Source: Rhizobium phaseoli (GTDB lineage Bacteria > Pseudomonadota > Alphaproteobacteria > Rhizobiales > Rhizobiaceae). From it: a stretch of 64,000 nt of DNA. Location of the stretch: positions 37,325-101,324 of the forward strand of contig NZ_ML133585.1 of assembly GCF_003985125.1 (NCBI RefSeq). Reading direction: 5' to 3'. A program made the position numbers and the translations under genes. Positions 8,932 to 17,963 of this stretch are shown here, piece after piece. Within the stretch, counting starts at the first letter, position 1; every line of letters begins with the position of its first letter. The notes under the pieces are model-generated. The model did no database searches and was not told the origin of the DNA. It saw only the letters and a program-made list of their open reading frames with translations.

Positions 8932-10272
8932 ATGAACAAAATTACCAATGAATCGAAACGGTCCCTCAACCGTCACGTCGCCGTAGTCGGCGCACTGTCC
9001 ATCGCGCTGGTGTGCGGCATCGGCGGTTGGGCGGCGACGACCGAGCTTTCCAGTGCCGTCATCGGCGAAGGCGTGGTCGTCGTCGACGGCGACGTCAAGA
9101 AGATCCAGCACCCGACCGGTGGCATCGTGTCGAAACTCCTGGTCGCCGAAAATGACCATGTGTCGGCTGGACAGGTGTTGATACGGCTCGATGGAACGTC
9201 GACGAGAGCGCAGCTCTCGATCGTCGAAAGCACGCTGGCGCAGCTTTATGCGCGTCGTGCCCGTCTCAAGGCTGAACGGATCGGCGCCGATTCGTTCGAG
9301 GTCGAAGAAAACATCAGCGATTTGATGACATCAAGCGCTGCCGCATCCAACACGACGGCGTCCAGAAATGCCGCACAGGATCTTCTCGACGGCGAACAGA
9401 AATTGTTTGACAGCCGCAAGTCGGCGCTCGTCGGAATGAAGAGCCAGCTGGCGTCGCGCAAGGATCAACTGGGCGAACAGATCAAGGGTCTGGTCGTTCA
9501 GATCAACGCCACCAATGATTCCCTCGGCCTGATCGAACAGGAACTGGAGGGCGTCGATGCGCTCTACAAGAAGGGACTGGTGACACTTCAGCGCTTGAAC
9601 GCTCTCAAGCGTGCACGCGCCGAGCTTCAGGGCAATAGCGGCCAGGAAATCGCCGCAAAGGCGGAGGCCGAGGGCAAGGCGATCGAAATCGATCGCCAGT
9701 CGATCCAGCTGGATGAAGATCGTCGTTCGGAGATTGCGAAAGAACTGACCGATGTCGAGGCGAAGATAGCCGAAAATGAAGAGCGCCGTGAAACCGCGCT
9801 CGATCAGCTCCGCCGTCTCGATATCACCGCTCCGTTGAGCGGCAGGGTGCACGAACTTGCCGTTCATACGGTGAACGGCGTCATTGAGCCGGGCCAGACG
9901 CTGATGCTCGTCGTTCCCGAAAACGACGATCTGACCGTCCAGGCGAAGGTTTCTACCCGGGATATCGACCAGCTCCATGTCGGCCAATCCGTCGATGTGC
10001 GGTTCAGCGCCTTTGATCAGCGCACGACGCCCGACGTGCGGGCCGAAATCACCTCGATTGCGCCTGATATCGTCAAGGATGAGCGAACCGGGATCAGCTA
10101 CTATCCACTGCGCGTCAAGCCGGAGTCCGAAAGCCTCGCGAAGCTGAAGTCGATCAAGCTCTATCCCGGTATGCCGGCCGAAGTCTTCATCAAGATTGGC
10201 GACCGGACCGTCATCTCCTATCTGACGAAACCGCTGACGGACCAGATGCAGCACGTCTTTCGTGAGGAGTGA
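8932..10272 (+). CDS. prsE: PrsE, HlyD-family membrane fusion protein of type I secretion
   Basis: A 446-residue periplasmic adaptor linking PrsD to an outer-membrane channel. It has one N-terminal membrane segment (about 17-37), a lipoyl-like half motif (G-x-V-V-V-D-G-D-V-K-K-I-Q-H-P-x-G-G, about 45-65), a long coiled-coil hairpin (about 85-290), the returning lipoyl half (D-I-T-A-P-L-S-G-R-V, about 300), and a beta-barrel C-terminus. This order is diagnostic for HlyD/PrtE proteins. The ATG at 8932 follows GGAAGGA. It sits 14 bases after prsD, so the two are co-transcribed. No outer-membrane TolC gene is nearby; a TolC encoded elsewhere would be needed. Confidence 0.87.
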   Translation: MNKITNESKRSLNRHVAVVGALSIALVCGIGGWAATTELSSAVIGEGVVVVDGDVKKIQHPTGGIVSKLLVAENDHVSAGQVLIRLDGTSTRAQLSIVESTLAQLYARRARLKAERIGADSFEVEENISDLMTSSAAASNTTASRNAAQDLLDGEQKLFDSRKSALVGMKSQLASRKDQLGEQIKGLVVQINATNDSLGLIEQELEGVDALYKKGLVTLQRLNALKRARAELQGNSGQEIAAKAEAEGKAIEIDRQSIQLDEDRRSEIAKELTDVEAKIAENEERRETALDQLRRLDITAPLSGRVHELAVHTVNGVIEPGQTLMLVVPENDDLTVQAKVSTRDIDQLHVGQSVDVRFSAFDQRTTPDVRAEITSIAPDIVKDERTGISYYPLRVKPESESLAKLKSIKLYPGMPAEVFIKIGDRTVISYLTKPLTDQMQHVFREE

Positions 10273-10315
10273 TCGGCGGCTTCGGCGCGCCGCCGCTGCA
10301 TATTGTCGCCACCTC

Positions 10316-10354
10316 AGGCAAGCTTTACCTTCTGGCTGAAGGCAAAGCTTGCCT
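10316..10354. repeat. Long inverted repeat after prsE
   Basis: A 17-bp stem with one mismatch and a 5-base loop (AGGCAAGCTTTACCTTC facing GAAGGCAAAGCTTGCCT) lies 44 bases after the prsE stop. No T-run follows on either side, so it is a poor intrinsic terminator; it could stabilise the prsDE mRNA 3' end or be a protein site. Confidence 0.55.
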
Positions 10355-10438
10355 TGCGCCATACTGGCGGGTGACGGACAGCTCCCGCCGCGATATGGTC
10401 TCTTCATGATATGTTTGCGGCTTTGGCGAGCGGTGCCG

Positions 10439-11101
10439 ATGGAGAGGCGACCGGCATGGACGCTGGTTCTGTTTTTGGCCTGCCTCGTCGTGGTTTCAAC
10501 GACGGGCAAGAGTGATGCCGAGAACCTTCCGCCAGTGAAAATAGTGGCTTTCGGAACATCGCTGACAGCGCGCGGGGGATGGCAGGCCGGACTTGAGGCA
10601 AAGCTTGCCGCCTGCCTGCAGAGACCCGTCAGGGTCGACAGCGTCGCAAAGAGCGGCGAGACGTCGGCCTGGGCTTTGACCCAGCTGGACCGCGTCGTTG
10701 CCGAAGAGCCGGATATCATTCTGATCGAGCTCTACGCCAATGACGCAACCGTGCACCGGTTCGTGTCGCTAGCGCAAAGCCGAAGGAATATCGGCGAGAT
10801 CCTCGATCAGTTGCATCGGCGCCTGCCGCGGGCGCGGATCATTCTCATGGCGATGAATCCGTTTTCGGGACTGCGGGGGCTGATCCGTCCCTTCGTCGGC
10901 AGTTATATCTCGGCTCATCAGGCGGAGGCACAGAAGCGCGGTCTGGAGTTCGTCGATCACCGGCCCGGCTGGGAGCGCCTGAACCCGGATGAACTGGCCG
11001 CCGCGATCCCCGACGGAGCGCATCCGCGGCCAGACGTTGCTGCCAGGATCATCGTGCCCGAACTTGTCGGACACATCGCCGGCCGCGACTGCGGAGAATA
11101 G
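10439..11101 (+). CDS. Secreted SGNH/GDSL-type esterase
   Basis: A 220-residue protein with an N-terminal signal-like hydrophobic segment (about 8-24), then the SGNH block I (V-A-F-G-T-S-L-T, catalytic Ser), a glycine-containing block (S-G-E-T), block III (L-I-E-L-Y-A-N-D, with the oxyanion Asn) and a C-terminal D-G-A-H-P with the catalytic His/Asp. This matches the TesA/arylesterase branch. It probably deacylates a periplasmic or extracellular ester, possibly acetyl groups on the exopolysaccharide, judging from neighbours. The start is uncertain: ATG at 10406 and ATG at 10439 are both in frame and neither has a strong ribosome site. It converges on pssE with a 19-base gap. Confidence 0.75.
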   Translation: MERRPAWTLVLFLACLVVVSTTGKSDAENLPPVKIVAFGTSLTARGGWQAGLEAKLAACLQRPVRVDSVAKSGETSAWALTQLDRVVAEEPDIILIELYANDATVHRFVSLAQSRRNIGEILDQLHRRLPRARIILMAMNPFSGLRGLIRPFVGSYISAHQAEAQKRGLEFVDHRPGWERLNPDELAAAIPDGAHPRPDVAARIIVPELVGHIAGRDCGE

Positions 11102-11120
11102 TCTGCGGCCGGTCGCGGGC

Positions 11121-11597
11121 TCAGCCTGCCGCGAGATAACCCTTCAGATAGTTGACCAGCGACGTCCGACCGACATCGGACGGATCTTCATGGGAGGGGC
11201 TGCTGAGGTCCTGAAGGAGATAGTCTTTGAGTTCGTCATCGTCATGCGCGACATAGATGCCTGGCCGGTCGATGAGCTGGCTGACGGTCGCAAGCTGATG
11301 ATCGTTTCTGTGTTCGCCAAGGGCTGCCTTGCGGGGGACGAGAATGATCGGTTTGCCGAAACGTTTCGCCGTGAGCACGGTGCCGATGCCCGCGTGAGAG
11401 ACGATCACGCTCGCCTCGCGAAAGATCCGGTCGAAGTCGGCAGGGTCGATATTCTTGATCCATTTCATGTTCTCGGGCGTGTACGTGCCCTTGCCGATCT
11501 GCGCCAGAACCGGCTTGGTCAATTCTTTGGCGAAGGCGTCGACCGATTTGACGAGGCGATCGAACGGCAGCTGCGTTCCGACGGTGACCAGGATCAA
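11121..11597 (-). CDS. pssE: PssE, Alg13-like catalytic half of a two-part glycosyltransferase
   Basis: A 158-residue protein beginning M-I-L-V-T-V-G-T-Q-L-P-F-D-R-L, the Alg13/PssE N-terminus. It also has the nucleotide-sugar binding region V-S-H-A-G-I-G-T-V-L and the I-L-V-P-R loop with a downstream E-H-R-N-D-H-Q. In R. leguminosarum PssD and PssE together add glucuronic acid as the second sugar of the EPS repeat unit. The start is TTG at 11597, overlapping the pssD stop by four bases (TTGA), with AGGAG placed correctly upstream. The overlap implies translational coupling and equal stoichiometry. The sugar specificity is taken from the named homologs, not visible here. Confidence 0.82.
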   Translation of the reverse strand: MILVTVGTQLPFDRLVKSVDAFAKELTKPVLAQIGKGTYTPENMKWIKNIDPADFDRIFREASVIVSHAGIGTVLTAKRFGKPIILVPRKAALGEHRNDHQLATVSQLIDRPGIYVAHDDDELKDYLLQDLSSPSHEDPSDVGRTSLVNYLKGYLAAG

Positions 11598-12052
11598 AGG
11601 ACGGCTCCTGCATAATGCGGGCCGTCCGGCCGCGACAGATGTTGCCATTGCGTGAGCCAGAGCGTCGCGATATGGCCGGCCAGTTTTCCCGAAAGGGACA
11701 GCTTTTCGACATTGGCGACGCTATCGATCCAGATCGTGCGCTTGCCCGTCAATTTGCCGGCGAGCAGGCAAAAAAGCCCGGGCGCGGCACCGGTGGAGAT
11801 GATGACGTCGGGCCTGTGCTTGATGACGATGGCGAAAGCGCTGAAAAAACACCGGATCGACATGGTGATCGAGTCGCGGCTGCAATCGGGAAGGACCAGT
11901 CCGTCCCGAATGTCGTATTTGGAAAGCAGCCCCGGGATCGTGGTTGCAAAGATGATGTCGCAGCCCTCGAAGGCGCTGCGCATGGTCATCAGCTGTTCCC
12001 AATGGCCGCCCCCTGACGACGCAGCGAGAACCTTCAATTTTTTCTCAGCCAT
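11594..12052 (-). CDS. pssD: PssD, Alg14-like membrane-anchoring half of a two-part glycosyltransferase
   Basis: A 152-residue protein with the Alg14/PssD signature near the N-terminus (A-S-S-G-G-G-H-W-E-Q-L) and the later I-I-S-T-G-A-A-P-G-L-F segment. A hydrophobic stretch in the middle (about 75-100) fits the family role of recruiting the catalytic partner to the inner membrane. It is the partner of pssE, whose TTG start overlaps its stop. It lies 109 bases downstream of the Wzy-like gene on the same strand, so the order wzy-pssD-pssE forms one transcription unit with the upstream transferases. Confidence 0.83.
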   Translation of the reverse strand: MAEKKLKVLAASSGGGHWEQLMTMRSAFEGCDIIFATTIPGLLSKYDIRDGLVLPDCSRDSITMSIRCFFSAFAIVIKHRPDVIISTGAAPGLFCLLAGKLTGKRTIWIDSVANVEKLSLSGKLAGHIATLWLTQWQHLSRPDGPHYAGAVL

Positions 12053-12161
12053 AGACAGGACCTCATATTCTGAATTGCGTTAAATGTGATCCGGATTGAA
12101 ACGGACGTCAATTTGCTGTTCGGATAGCGTACATATCTGGTCGCTTGCCAGGACGCGAATG

Positions 12162-13541
12162 TTAACTCTGTACCGCCGCTCTTCGACCAGAATTCGGCAA
12201 GGCGGCTTTCCGTGGCCTCATTCTGAAGGAACTGGGCAAGGGATCTTTCGGCAGACATACCACCATCAGCGGCCAGAGCACGACAGGCGCCAACATCAGT
12301 CCAGCCTCCATCATCGCGCCGATCATGATCATCAGGATAATTGCGACTTCTTTGGCCTGAACTTCGTTCAAGGCGGCCCCTGCCGAGACCATCGTAATAC
12401 GTTGACCGAGGCGTTTGAACAAGAACAAGACCCAAGCGATCGTTCCGGGCACTCCGATGTTGAGCGCAAGTTCCAGGTAGGTGTTGTGCGTCGATCTCGC
12501 GTCGAATGTCACGTGAACAAATTGCGCCATGATGTCAGGTTGCCGAAACAGAGCGAAACCGTAGCCGAAAATAGGGTTGTCATAGACAAGCGGTATCAAC
12601 TGCTCCCAGATGTTCGTTCGTCCTGAGAAGGTCAGGTCCTTGCCGAACGCATCTGCAATCATCTGCGCAGCGCCCAGATAGGCAGTGGCGCCAATGAAAC
12701 CGAGGATAAGGCAGAGAAAAAACAGGAAAAAGGATCGTACGCCGGAATTGCCGATCTTGAACATTCCTTTCAGGCCGGCGAGCGTCGCGAGGCCCATGGC
12801 CAGCATGACGACGGCCGTCGACGAGCGCGAGACGCCAATCAACAACAGCATCAGCAGCAAAGCCGCCCAACGAAGCAGCATCCGATATCGAAGCCTGGAG
12901 GATGGTAAGCCGATTGAAACCACCACAATGAACGCGACGGCAAAGAACTGGCCCATCGTGTTCTTGTGATAAAACAGTCCTTTGACCATCCCGGCATAGG
13001 AACCGCCCATAATGGCGTAGCGCGGAAAGACCACCGTATACAGCACATTGGCAAAGACGGCGAAGATGGCGAAGTTTTGAAGCAGCCTGAACGTTTCGAC
13101 ACTGCCGTAGCGACGTCTGTAAAGCAGTGGCGCGATCGTCAGGGTCAGCACGGCGGCGATACCGCGCGCGGACGCGCCAAAGCTGATCGACAAAGCAAGG
13201 GAAGCGAGCGAAAAGGCGGCGACAACGATGACGAGGATCGGGATCCTGCGAAAATAGGAGAGAAAACGGTTGGGCTCCAAAATAAAATAGAGGCCGATCA
13301 TTGGAATCAGCGAATAGAGCATCAGCTTCTGCGGAAGCGGATCCACAGCAGCATCTTCATCGAAACTCGAGGGGTAGCCGTACCACATGGCGGTTGCACG
13401 CAAGAGCGTGAGATAGAGCATGACTGTGAGGAGCCCGCGGACCAGTGTCTCCTTCTTGATGCCGTGGCGTGGCCGCGACCATACGGCGTGGCGCGTCGGG
13501 CCGATCTCCTCGGCCGGAACATAAGAAGGGCTGTAACTCAT
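12162..13541 (-). CDS. Wzy-like O-antigen ligase/polymerase family membrane protein
   Basis: A 459-residue polytopic protein with about ten to twelve hydrophobic helices. A large periplasmic loop holds the O-antigen ligase/polymerase family features, including S-G-R-T-N-I-W, G-Y-G-F-A-L-F and S-T-H-N-T-Y-L-E-L near residues 325-385. These are typical of the Wzy_C domain. It is most likely the polymerase that joins lipid-linked repeat units in the periplasm, fitting the Wzx-like and Wzc-like proteins encoded nearby. The ATG at 13541 follows GGGAGC; an in-frame start six codons earlier is possible. The C-terminal tail is basic and cytoplasmic. Confidence 0.82.
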   Translation of the reverse strand: MSYSPSYVPAEEIGPTRHAVWSRPRHGIKKETLVRGLLTVMLYLTLLRATAMWYGYPSSFDEDAAVDPLPQKLMLYSLIPMIGLYFILEPNRFLSYFRRIPILVIVVAAFSLASLALSISFGASARGIAAVLTLTIAPLLYRRRYGSVETFRLLQNFAIFAVFANVLYTVVFPRYAIMGGSYAGMVKGLFYHKNTMGQFFAVAFIVVVSIGLPSSRLRYRMLLRWAALLLMLLLIGVSRSSTAVVMLAMGLATLAGLKGMFKIGNSGVRSFFLFFLCLILGFIGATAYLGAAQMIADAFGKDLTFSGRTNIWEQLIPLVYDNPIFGYGFALFRQPDIMAQFVHVTFDARSTHNTYLELALNIGVPGTIAWVLFLFKRLGQRITMVSAGAALNEVQAKEVAIILMIMIGAMMEAGLMLAPVVLWPLMVVCLPKDPLPSSFRMRPRKAALPNSGRRAAVQS

Positions 13542-13565
13542 CCGAGGTCGCTCCCGCAAACGATA

Positions 13566-14549
13566 CTAGAGGGCGGCATTTGGTTTGTATTCCTGGTATG
13601 CATGTCCGAGGATCCCGTTGACCATGCCAGCGCCGCGCAGCACGTGGGTCAGCGCCCGCATGCCCCAATAGGGTGAAATAGCGATCGCCGGCAGCATGGC
13701 CAGCCCGAGTATTACTCTCGAGGCGCCGTAGGCCGCGCGATAGAGCCGGCGTTTGAGATTGCCGTGCAGGACCTCGCTGACTGCGAAAGTGTTGCCGAGT
13801 CGGTATTGCCGTTGCAACACCCACTTCCAGGTCATGCGGCTGGCGGGAACGATATCATAAACGAGCGCTTTGTCAGCCCAGAAAACCTGCATCCCACGGC
13901 GAATGGCCTGATTGAAGAAGAGATAATCGGTGCCCCCAGTGAAGCGCATCTTCTCTTCGAAGCGCAGATTCCATGAGCGGATCAGCGGATAATCGAACAT
14001 GACATTGTTCGAGGCCGCATAGGAAATGCGTTGACCGTCCTTGTTCTTCTTGCGCTCGAAAACCTTCGCTTTGATGAAATATTCCGGCGGGTTGTCGGGA
14101 TAGACCGGCTGGACGGGACCGTAGACGCAATCGGCGCGGTTTTTCTCCCGGGTCTCCAGCATGGCATCAAGCCAGCCATCGACCGGCCATTCGTCATCGT
14201 CGAGAAAACAGAAGAGGTCGGTGCCGGCAGGGGCTGAATCCATGGCGCGGTTACGCGCAAAAGGTATGCCCTGGTTCGGCTCGACGACATAGATCAGATC
14301 ATAGGCGCCCGTCCGGCCAAAGCCCTCGACGGTGGTTCTGGCGCTGCCGGCCGCATCATTGTCGACGATTACCATGGTCAGATGATAGGGGCGAGCCGGA
14401 TGCCTGGTCTGGCGCGTCATCACGTCAAGCAGCTTGGCGATCCCGTCCAGCCGCCGATAGGTCAGCACACCGACGGCGATGTTCAACGGCGACAAGCCTG
14501 GCTGACCGGCTTCGGCCGACGAATGCGGGAAGGGGTCTTGCCGGTTCAT
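13566..14549 (-). CDS. Family 2 glycosyltransferase
   Basis: A 327-residue GT-A transferase. The N-terminal nucleotide-binding half begins I-A-V-G-V-L-T-Y-R-R and contains V-D-N-D, and the metal-binding region is C-F-L-D-D-D-E-W-P (about 115). The C-terminus has one or two hydrophobic stretches (about 275-300), suggesting membrane association where it would act on a lipid-linked sugar. Its start overlaps the stop of the next transferase gene (ATGA). It is 24 bases upstream of the Wzy-like gene. Donor and acceptor cannot be deduced. Confidence 0.85.
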   Translation of the reverse strand: MNRQDPFPHSSAEAGQPGLSPLNIAVGVLTYRRLDGIAKLLDVMTRQTRHPARPYHLTMVIVDNDAAGSARTTVEGFGRTGAYDLIYVVEPNQGIPFARNRAMDSAPAGTDLFCFLDDDEWPVDGWLDAMLETREKNRADCVYGPVQPVYPDNPPEYFIKAKVFERKKNKDGQRISYAASNNVMFDYPLIRSWNLRFEEKMRFTGGTDYLFFNQAIRRGMQVFWADKALVYDIVPASRMTWKWVLQRQYRLGNTFAVSEVLHGNLKRRLYRAAYGASRVILGLAMLPAIAISPYWGMRALTHVLRGAGMVNGILGHAYQEYKPNAAL

Positions 14550-15430
14550 GACTGTCCTCCGCGCAAGATATTTCCCAGACGCTTGCGCGCGGCCATCAAG
14601 GCCACTTCGATTGCGGCATCCTGGCCGAACGGACCGCCGGCGACGGTATTACGGGCCTCGCTGCGAAGTTTGAGCAGCGATGTCGTTTGCGCGATACCAC
14701 CGGCTACCAGGCTCTTGCCGAGTGCCTGCAGCCCATCATAGCGGCGCGCCAGTTCCAGCCCGGTGGCGATCATGATCCGCGGGCGAAGCGTCTTTGCGCG
14801 GCTCGTGCCGGTGTAGCGGTTCGACGCATGAATGCGTTGGAATGTCAGCGGCGTCTCGATGATGGCGCCGCGGCCGAGATAGGCCGCCGCGAACTTGATA
14901 TAATTGTCGCTGAGAACGACATCCGTCGCCACGGACATCGGCAATATCTGGGACAGCAGGGCGCGGCGGAAACTCAAGCCGGATGTCGGCACCGGAAGCG
15001 AGGGGAAACCGCCTTTGCGCAACGTGTCCCGCTTGTCGAACAGCGTCACCTGCAACTCCCCGGGAGGCTGGTCGTCTTCTTTGGTCGTCACGCGGTCGAA
15101 GCACCAGTCGATCTCGTTGCGGTCATAGATTTCGGCGATCCGCGCCAGTTTGCCGGGCAGGAACGCATCGTCGGCGTCGAGGAGAAAGAGGATATCCCCG
15201 CTCGCCGCGTCAAAACCGGCATTGAAGCTCGAGGCTTGGCCGCCGTTTTCCTTCAGCACGGACCGAATGCGCGTCCCGTACGAAGCGAGGATCACCCTCG
15301 AATCATCCGTGGAGCCGTCGTCGACCACGACGACCTCGAAGTCCGGATAGTTCTGCGACAGAACGCTGTCGATGCATGGGCGCAGGAACTGCCCATAATT
15401 GAAATTGTTGATCAGCACCGAGAGTTTCAA
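14546..15430 (-). CDS. Family 2 glycosyltransferase
   Basis: A 294-residue GT2 enzyme: L-I-N-N-F-N-Y-G at the N-terminus, V-V-V-D-D-G-S-T-D (about 35-43), then L-F-L-L-D-A-D-D-A-F for metal and nucleotide-sugar binding (about 80-90). The C-terminal half is soluble, without obvious membrane helices. Its stop overlaps the start of the downstream transferase by four bases, indicating coupled translation. It should add one sugar to the lipid-linked EPS unit; the sugar is unknown. Confidence 0.87.
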   Translation of the reverse strand: MKLSVLINNFNYGQFLRPCIDSVLSQNYPDFEVVVVDDGSTDDSRVILASYGTRIRSVLKENGGQASSFNAGFDAASGDILFLLDADDAFLPGKLARIAEIYDRNEIDWCFDRVTTKEDDQPPGELQVTLFDKRDTLRKGGFPSLPVPTSGLSFRRALLSQILPMSVATDVVLSDNYIKFAAAYLGRGAIIETPLTFQRIHASNRYTGTSRAKTLRPRIMIATGLELARRYDGLQALGKSLVAGGIAQTTSLLKLRSEARNTVAGGPFGQDAAIEVALMAARKRLGNILRGGQS

Positions 15431-15454
15431 ATTACCGTCTCCTAGCCCAATCCA

Positions 15455-16402
15455 TCACCGTGCGAGTGTCTGAGGCGCATACCGGCGAATCCCGGCCCGA
15501 TAGCCACGCATGTAGTAATATTTCCAGATCGCCCAGAAACGTTTTTTCGACTGCGGGAGAAGGTAAAGCATGGCCGCCCGAAGAGCCCATTGGGCACTTT
15601 CTATCCAGGTTTTCACTGGCACCCCTGCGATTCGTGGCCCGGTCGGAACATCCTGGGGAAAAAGTGCGGGCACGCCGTATCCAAGTCGCTCGCCGCGTTG
15701 CTGAACCCACTGATCGTTGACGCTGGACGCGGGAATCCAGTGATGCACGGCGGCTTCGGCGCAACGGTAGGCTTTCACTCCCCGCGCCGAAAGACGCATG
15801 ATTATCTCTTGGTCTTCGCCCATTGCGAACAGACCTCCCGGCAGCGGTCCGATATCTTCCCTATACCGAATGTCGGCACCGAGAACGCTCCGCCGAATGG
15901 TGGTATTTGGTCCCCACACCTTCGTTGGGTCGCACGGTCCGCTAACCGGCTCGTCCACGATGGCAAATGTCGATCCCATAGGAATCCATTCAAGCAGCGG
16001 ATTTCCCCTTGGGGACACCTCCCAATCGGGAATAATTCTTCCGCCGAAAATGCCATACTGCGGATTGGCATCTGCGCAGGTGGCGATAGCGCGAAGCCAT
16101 TGGGGTTCAGCGCGTATATCATCGTCGGTAAATACGATAAGAGTTCCACGTATTTTCTCAAGCGCGGCGTTAAGCGCGCTCGATTTACCCGGTTGCGAAT
16201 GTTTCAAGATTAGCAGCGGAAGGTGTTCGCGGTACGTTTCCAGCATCTCGACCGTGTCGTCTGAGCTGTTATTGTCGACAGCGATCAGTTCCCACTGGTC
16301 GTGCGGCAGATCCTGTCGGAGAAAAGACTCCAAGGTGTGCTTCAGCCGACGGCTTGCGCCGTTGTAAGATGAAAAGACGACGCTGATTTTGGGATTTGTC
16401 AT
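15455..16402 (-). CDS. Family 2 glycosyltransferase
   Basis: A 315-residue GT2 enzyme with I-S-V-V-F-S-S-Y-N-G at the N-terminus, A-V-D-N-N-S-S-D-D-T, the linker P-G-K-S-S-A-L-N-A-A-L and I-V-F-T-D-D-D-I (about 95). It closely resembles the transferase at 21706-22659: both share H-D-Q-W, the V-D-N-N-S motif and the F-T-D-D-D-I signature, so they are probably paralogs. A C-terminal hydrophobic/basic segment suggests peripheral membrane binding. Gaps of 24 and 40 bases to its neighbours place it in the same operon. Confidence 0.86.
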   Translation of the reverse strand: MTNPKISVVFSSYNGASRRLKHTLESFLRQDLPHDQWELIAVDNNSSDDTVEMLETYREHLPLLILKHSQPGKSSALNAALEKIRGTLIVFTDDDIRAEPQWLRAIATCADANPQYGIFGGRIIPDWEVSPRGNPLLEWIPMGSTFAIVDEPVSGPCDPTKVWGPNTTIRRSVLGADIRYREDIGPLPGGLFAMGEDQEIIMRLSARGVKAYRCAEAAVHHWIPASSVNDQWVQQRGERLGYGVPALFPQDVPTGPRIAGVPVKTWIESAQWALRAAMLYLLPQSKKRFWAIWKYYYMRGYRAGIRRYAPQTLAR

Positions 16403-16442
16403 GCGTCTTGGACTCCCTTTTGAAACCCCACGGCGCTGCGTC

Positions 16443-17963
16443 TCATACGGATCTATGGTGCGGCTTTTTGAAACGTCCCAATGCGCTAGAGCCTGCTTTC
16501 AGTATTTCCGGCTCGATACCAATTTGCGATCGACCGCTCATCACCCAAAGTAAGGCATGGGAACAGCAATAGACACTGCCTCCTAGCACTACAGTTTCGA
16601 TTAGCATCTTCGCTGCGATGAAGTTGGTTGTTATCGGGTCCGAAAAATTTCGCAACGCCAGCAGCGCGATTACCATAGCGCCACCGCTGACCCACGAGCG
16701 CCAGGTTACGAACAATTGCCGCCATGGACTGAGCCCGGTCAGAGATCTGACAAGGTAGAAATTGACAACCGACACAATCACGCCGCCGGATATCACTCGA
16801 GCAACGAGCAGGCCGGTAAGACCGAAGAAATAAAGGCCGGCCAGCACGATTGGGACTCGAAATGTGAGAAGTACGATGCCCCTGTTGAACAGATTTCGTG
16901 TGGCGCCCAATGCATAGGCAAGAGCGTTTGATGGGCCAAACACGATCTGCATTCCAAGTACCGGCGCGATGAATTGAATGACCGTGACAGCAATCCCCCA
17001 TTTGGGGCCGAGCGTCAGATAGACGAACGGTTCGGCTACCAGTGCAAGGCCAACGCCCATCGGAAATCCGACTGCAAATAGCGATGCCTGACTTTTCTGA
17101 AAGGCTTCATTCAACCTTGTTTTATTTCCTGCTAATTTGGCAAAGCTGGGAAATAAAACTCGTTCCAACGGCTGAAATGCGGACTGAGTGATCATTGCGG
17201 CAATGTTGTTGCCGACATTATACGCACCGAAGCTTGCAATCCCGAGCATGCCACCGGCCAGAAAATTATCGAAACGGTTTCCTATGATTGTGACGAATTG
17301 ATTCAGTGTAACCCATACCGAAAAATTGGTGAGCTTTCGCCACGAGACCAACGTAAAATGGGGAATATACGGTGCCCGTATGTAAGTGGCGGAGATGGCA
17401 GTGATCGATGCGGCCAATGCTCCGGCCACAATTGCCCAATAACTCTTTGTCAGCCAAGCTATGCCGACCGCCACCACCAGTTGTGCCGTATAGTTCAGCG
17501 CCTCGTTCTTTGCGACCGTGCCGAACTCAAGTTCCTTCGAGAAGGTCACGTAATATGGGCTTCCCAGACCACTTAAAAGCGGGCGTACGGACAGGCCGGC
17601 GCAAACGCCGATAAGCCTCGGATCGTTGTAAAGGTGAGCCATGACAAAGCCGCTGATTATCATGGCAATCGCCAGCAAAACGCCGCGAATTGCTCCAAGC
17701 GTAAATGCCGTATGGAAATCTTCTTCCTTAACATCTTGATGGTGAATGAGCGCATTTGCCAAGGACAAATCCGTCACTGACGTCAGGATGACCAGCAACG
17801 TTGTCCCCAATGCTACGAGCCCGAAATCCGCCGGCACGAGGATCCGCGCAAGGATGATCGTCATGGCAAGATTTGCAAGTCGACCATAGAAAACACCTGA
17901 CATCAGCCAGAACGACGCTTGAAGTGTCTTTGCGCCTATTTGTTTGGGTGCGGTTGTCATCAT
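16443..17963 (-). CDS. Wzx-like oligosaccharide flippase (MOP superfamily)
   Basis: A 506-residue protein with about twelve to fourteen hydrophobic helices and an N-terminal amphipathic start (M-M-T-T-A-P-K-Q-I-G-A-K-T-L-Q-A-S-F-W), the usual layout of polysaccharide-transport (PST/MOP) proteins. It would flip undecaprenyl-linked repeat units to the periplasm for the Wzy-like polymerase. The ATG at 17963 overlaps the stop of the pyruvyltransferase gene (ATGA); a second ATG follows directly. A longer frame to 18050 lies inside the upstream gene and is unlikely. The gene is visibly AT-richer than the flanking glycosyltransferase genes. Confidence 0.87.
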   Translation of the reverse strand: MMTTAPKQIGAKTLQASFWLMSGVFYGRLANLAMTIILARILVPADFGLVALGTTLLVILTSVTDLSLANALIHHQDVKEEDFHTAFTLGAIRGVLLAIAMIISGFVMAHLYNDPRLIGVCAGLSVRPLLSGLGSPYYVTFSKELEFGTVAKNEALNYTAQLVVAVGIAWLTKSYWAIVAGALAASITAISATYIRAPYIPHFTLVSWRKLTNFSVWVTLNQFVTIIGNRFDNFLAGGMLGIASFGAYNVGNNIAAMITQSAFQPLERVLFPSFAKLAGNKTRLNEAFQKSQASLFAVGFPMGVGLALVAEPFVYLTLGPKWGIAVTVIQFIAPVLGMQIVFGPSNALAYALGATRNLFNRGIVLLTFRVPIVLAGLYFFGLTGLLVARVISGGVIVSVVNFYLVRSLTGLSPWRQLFVTWRSWVSGGAMVIALLALRNFSDPITTNFIAAKMLIETVVLGGSVYCCSHALLWVMSGRSQIGIEPEILKAGSSALGRFKKPHHRSV

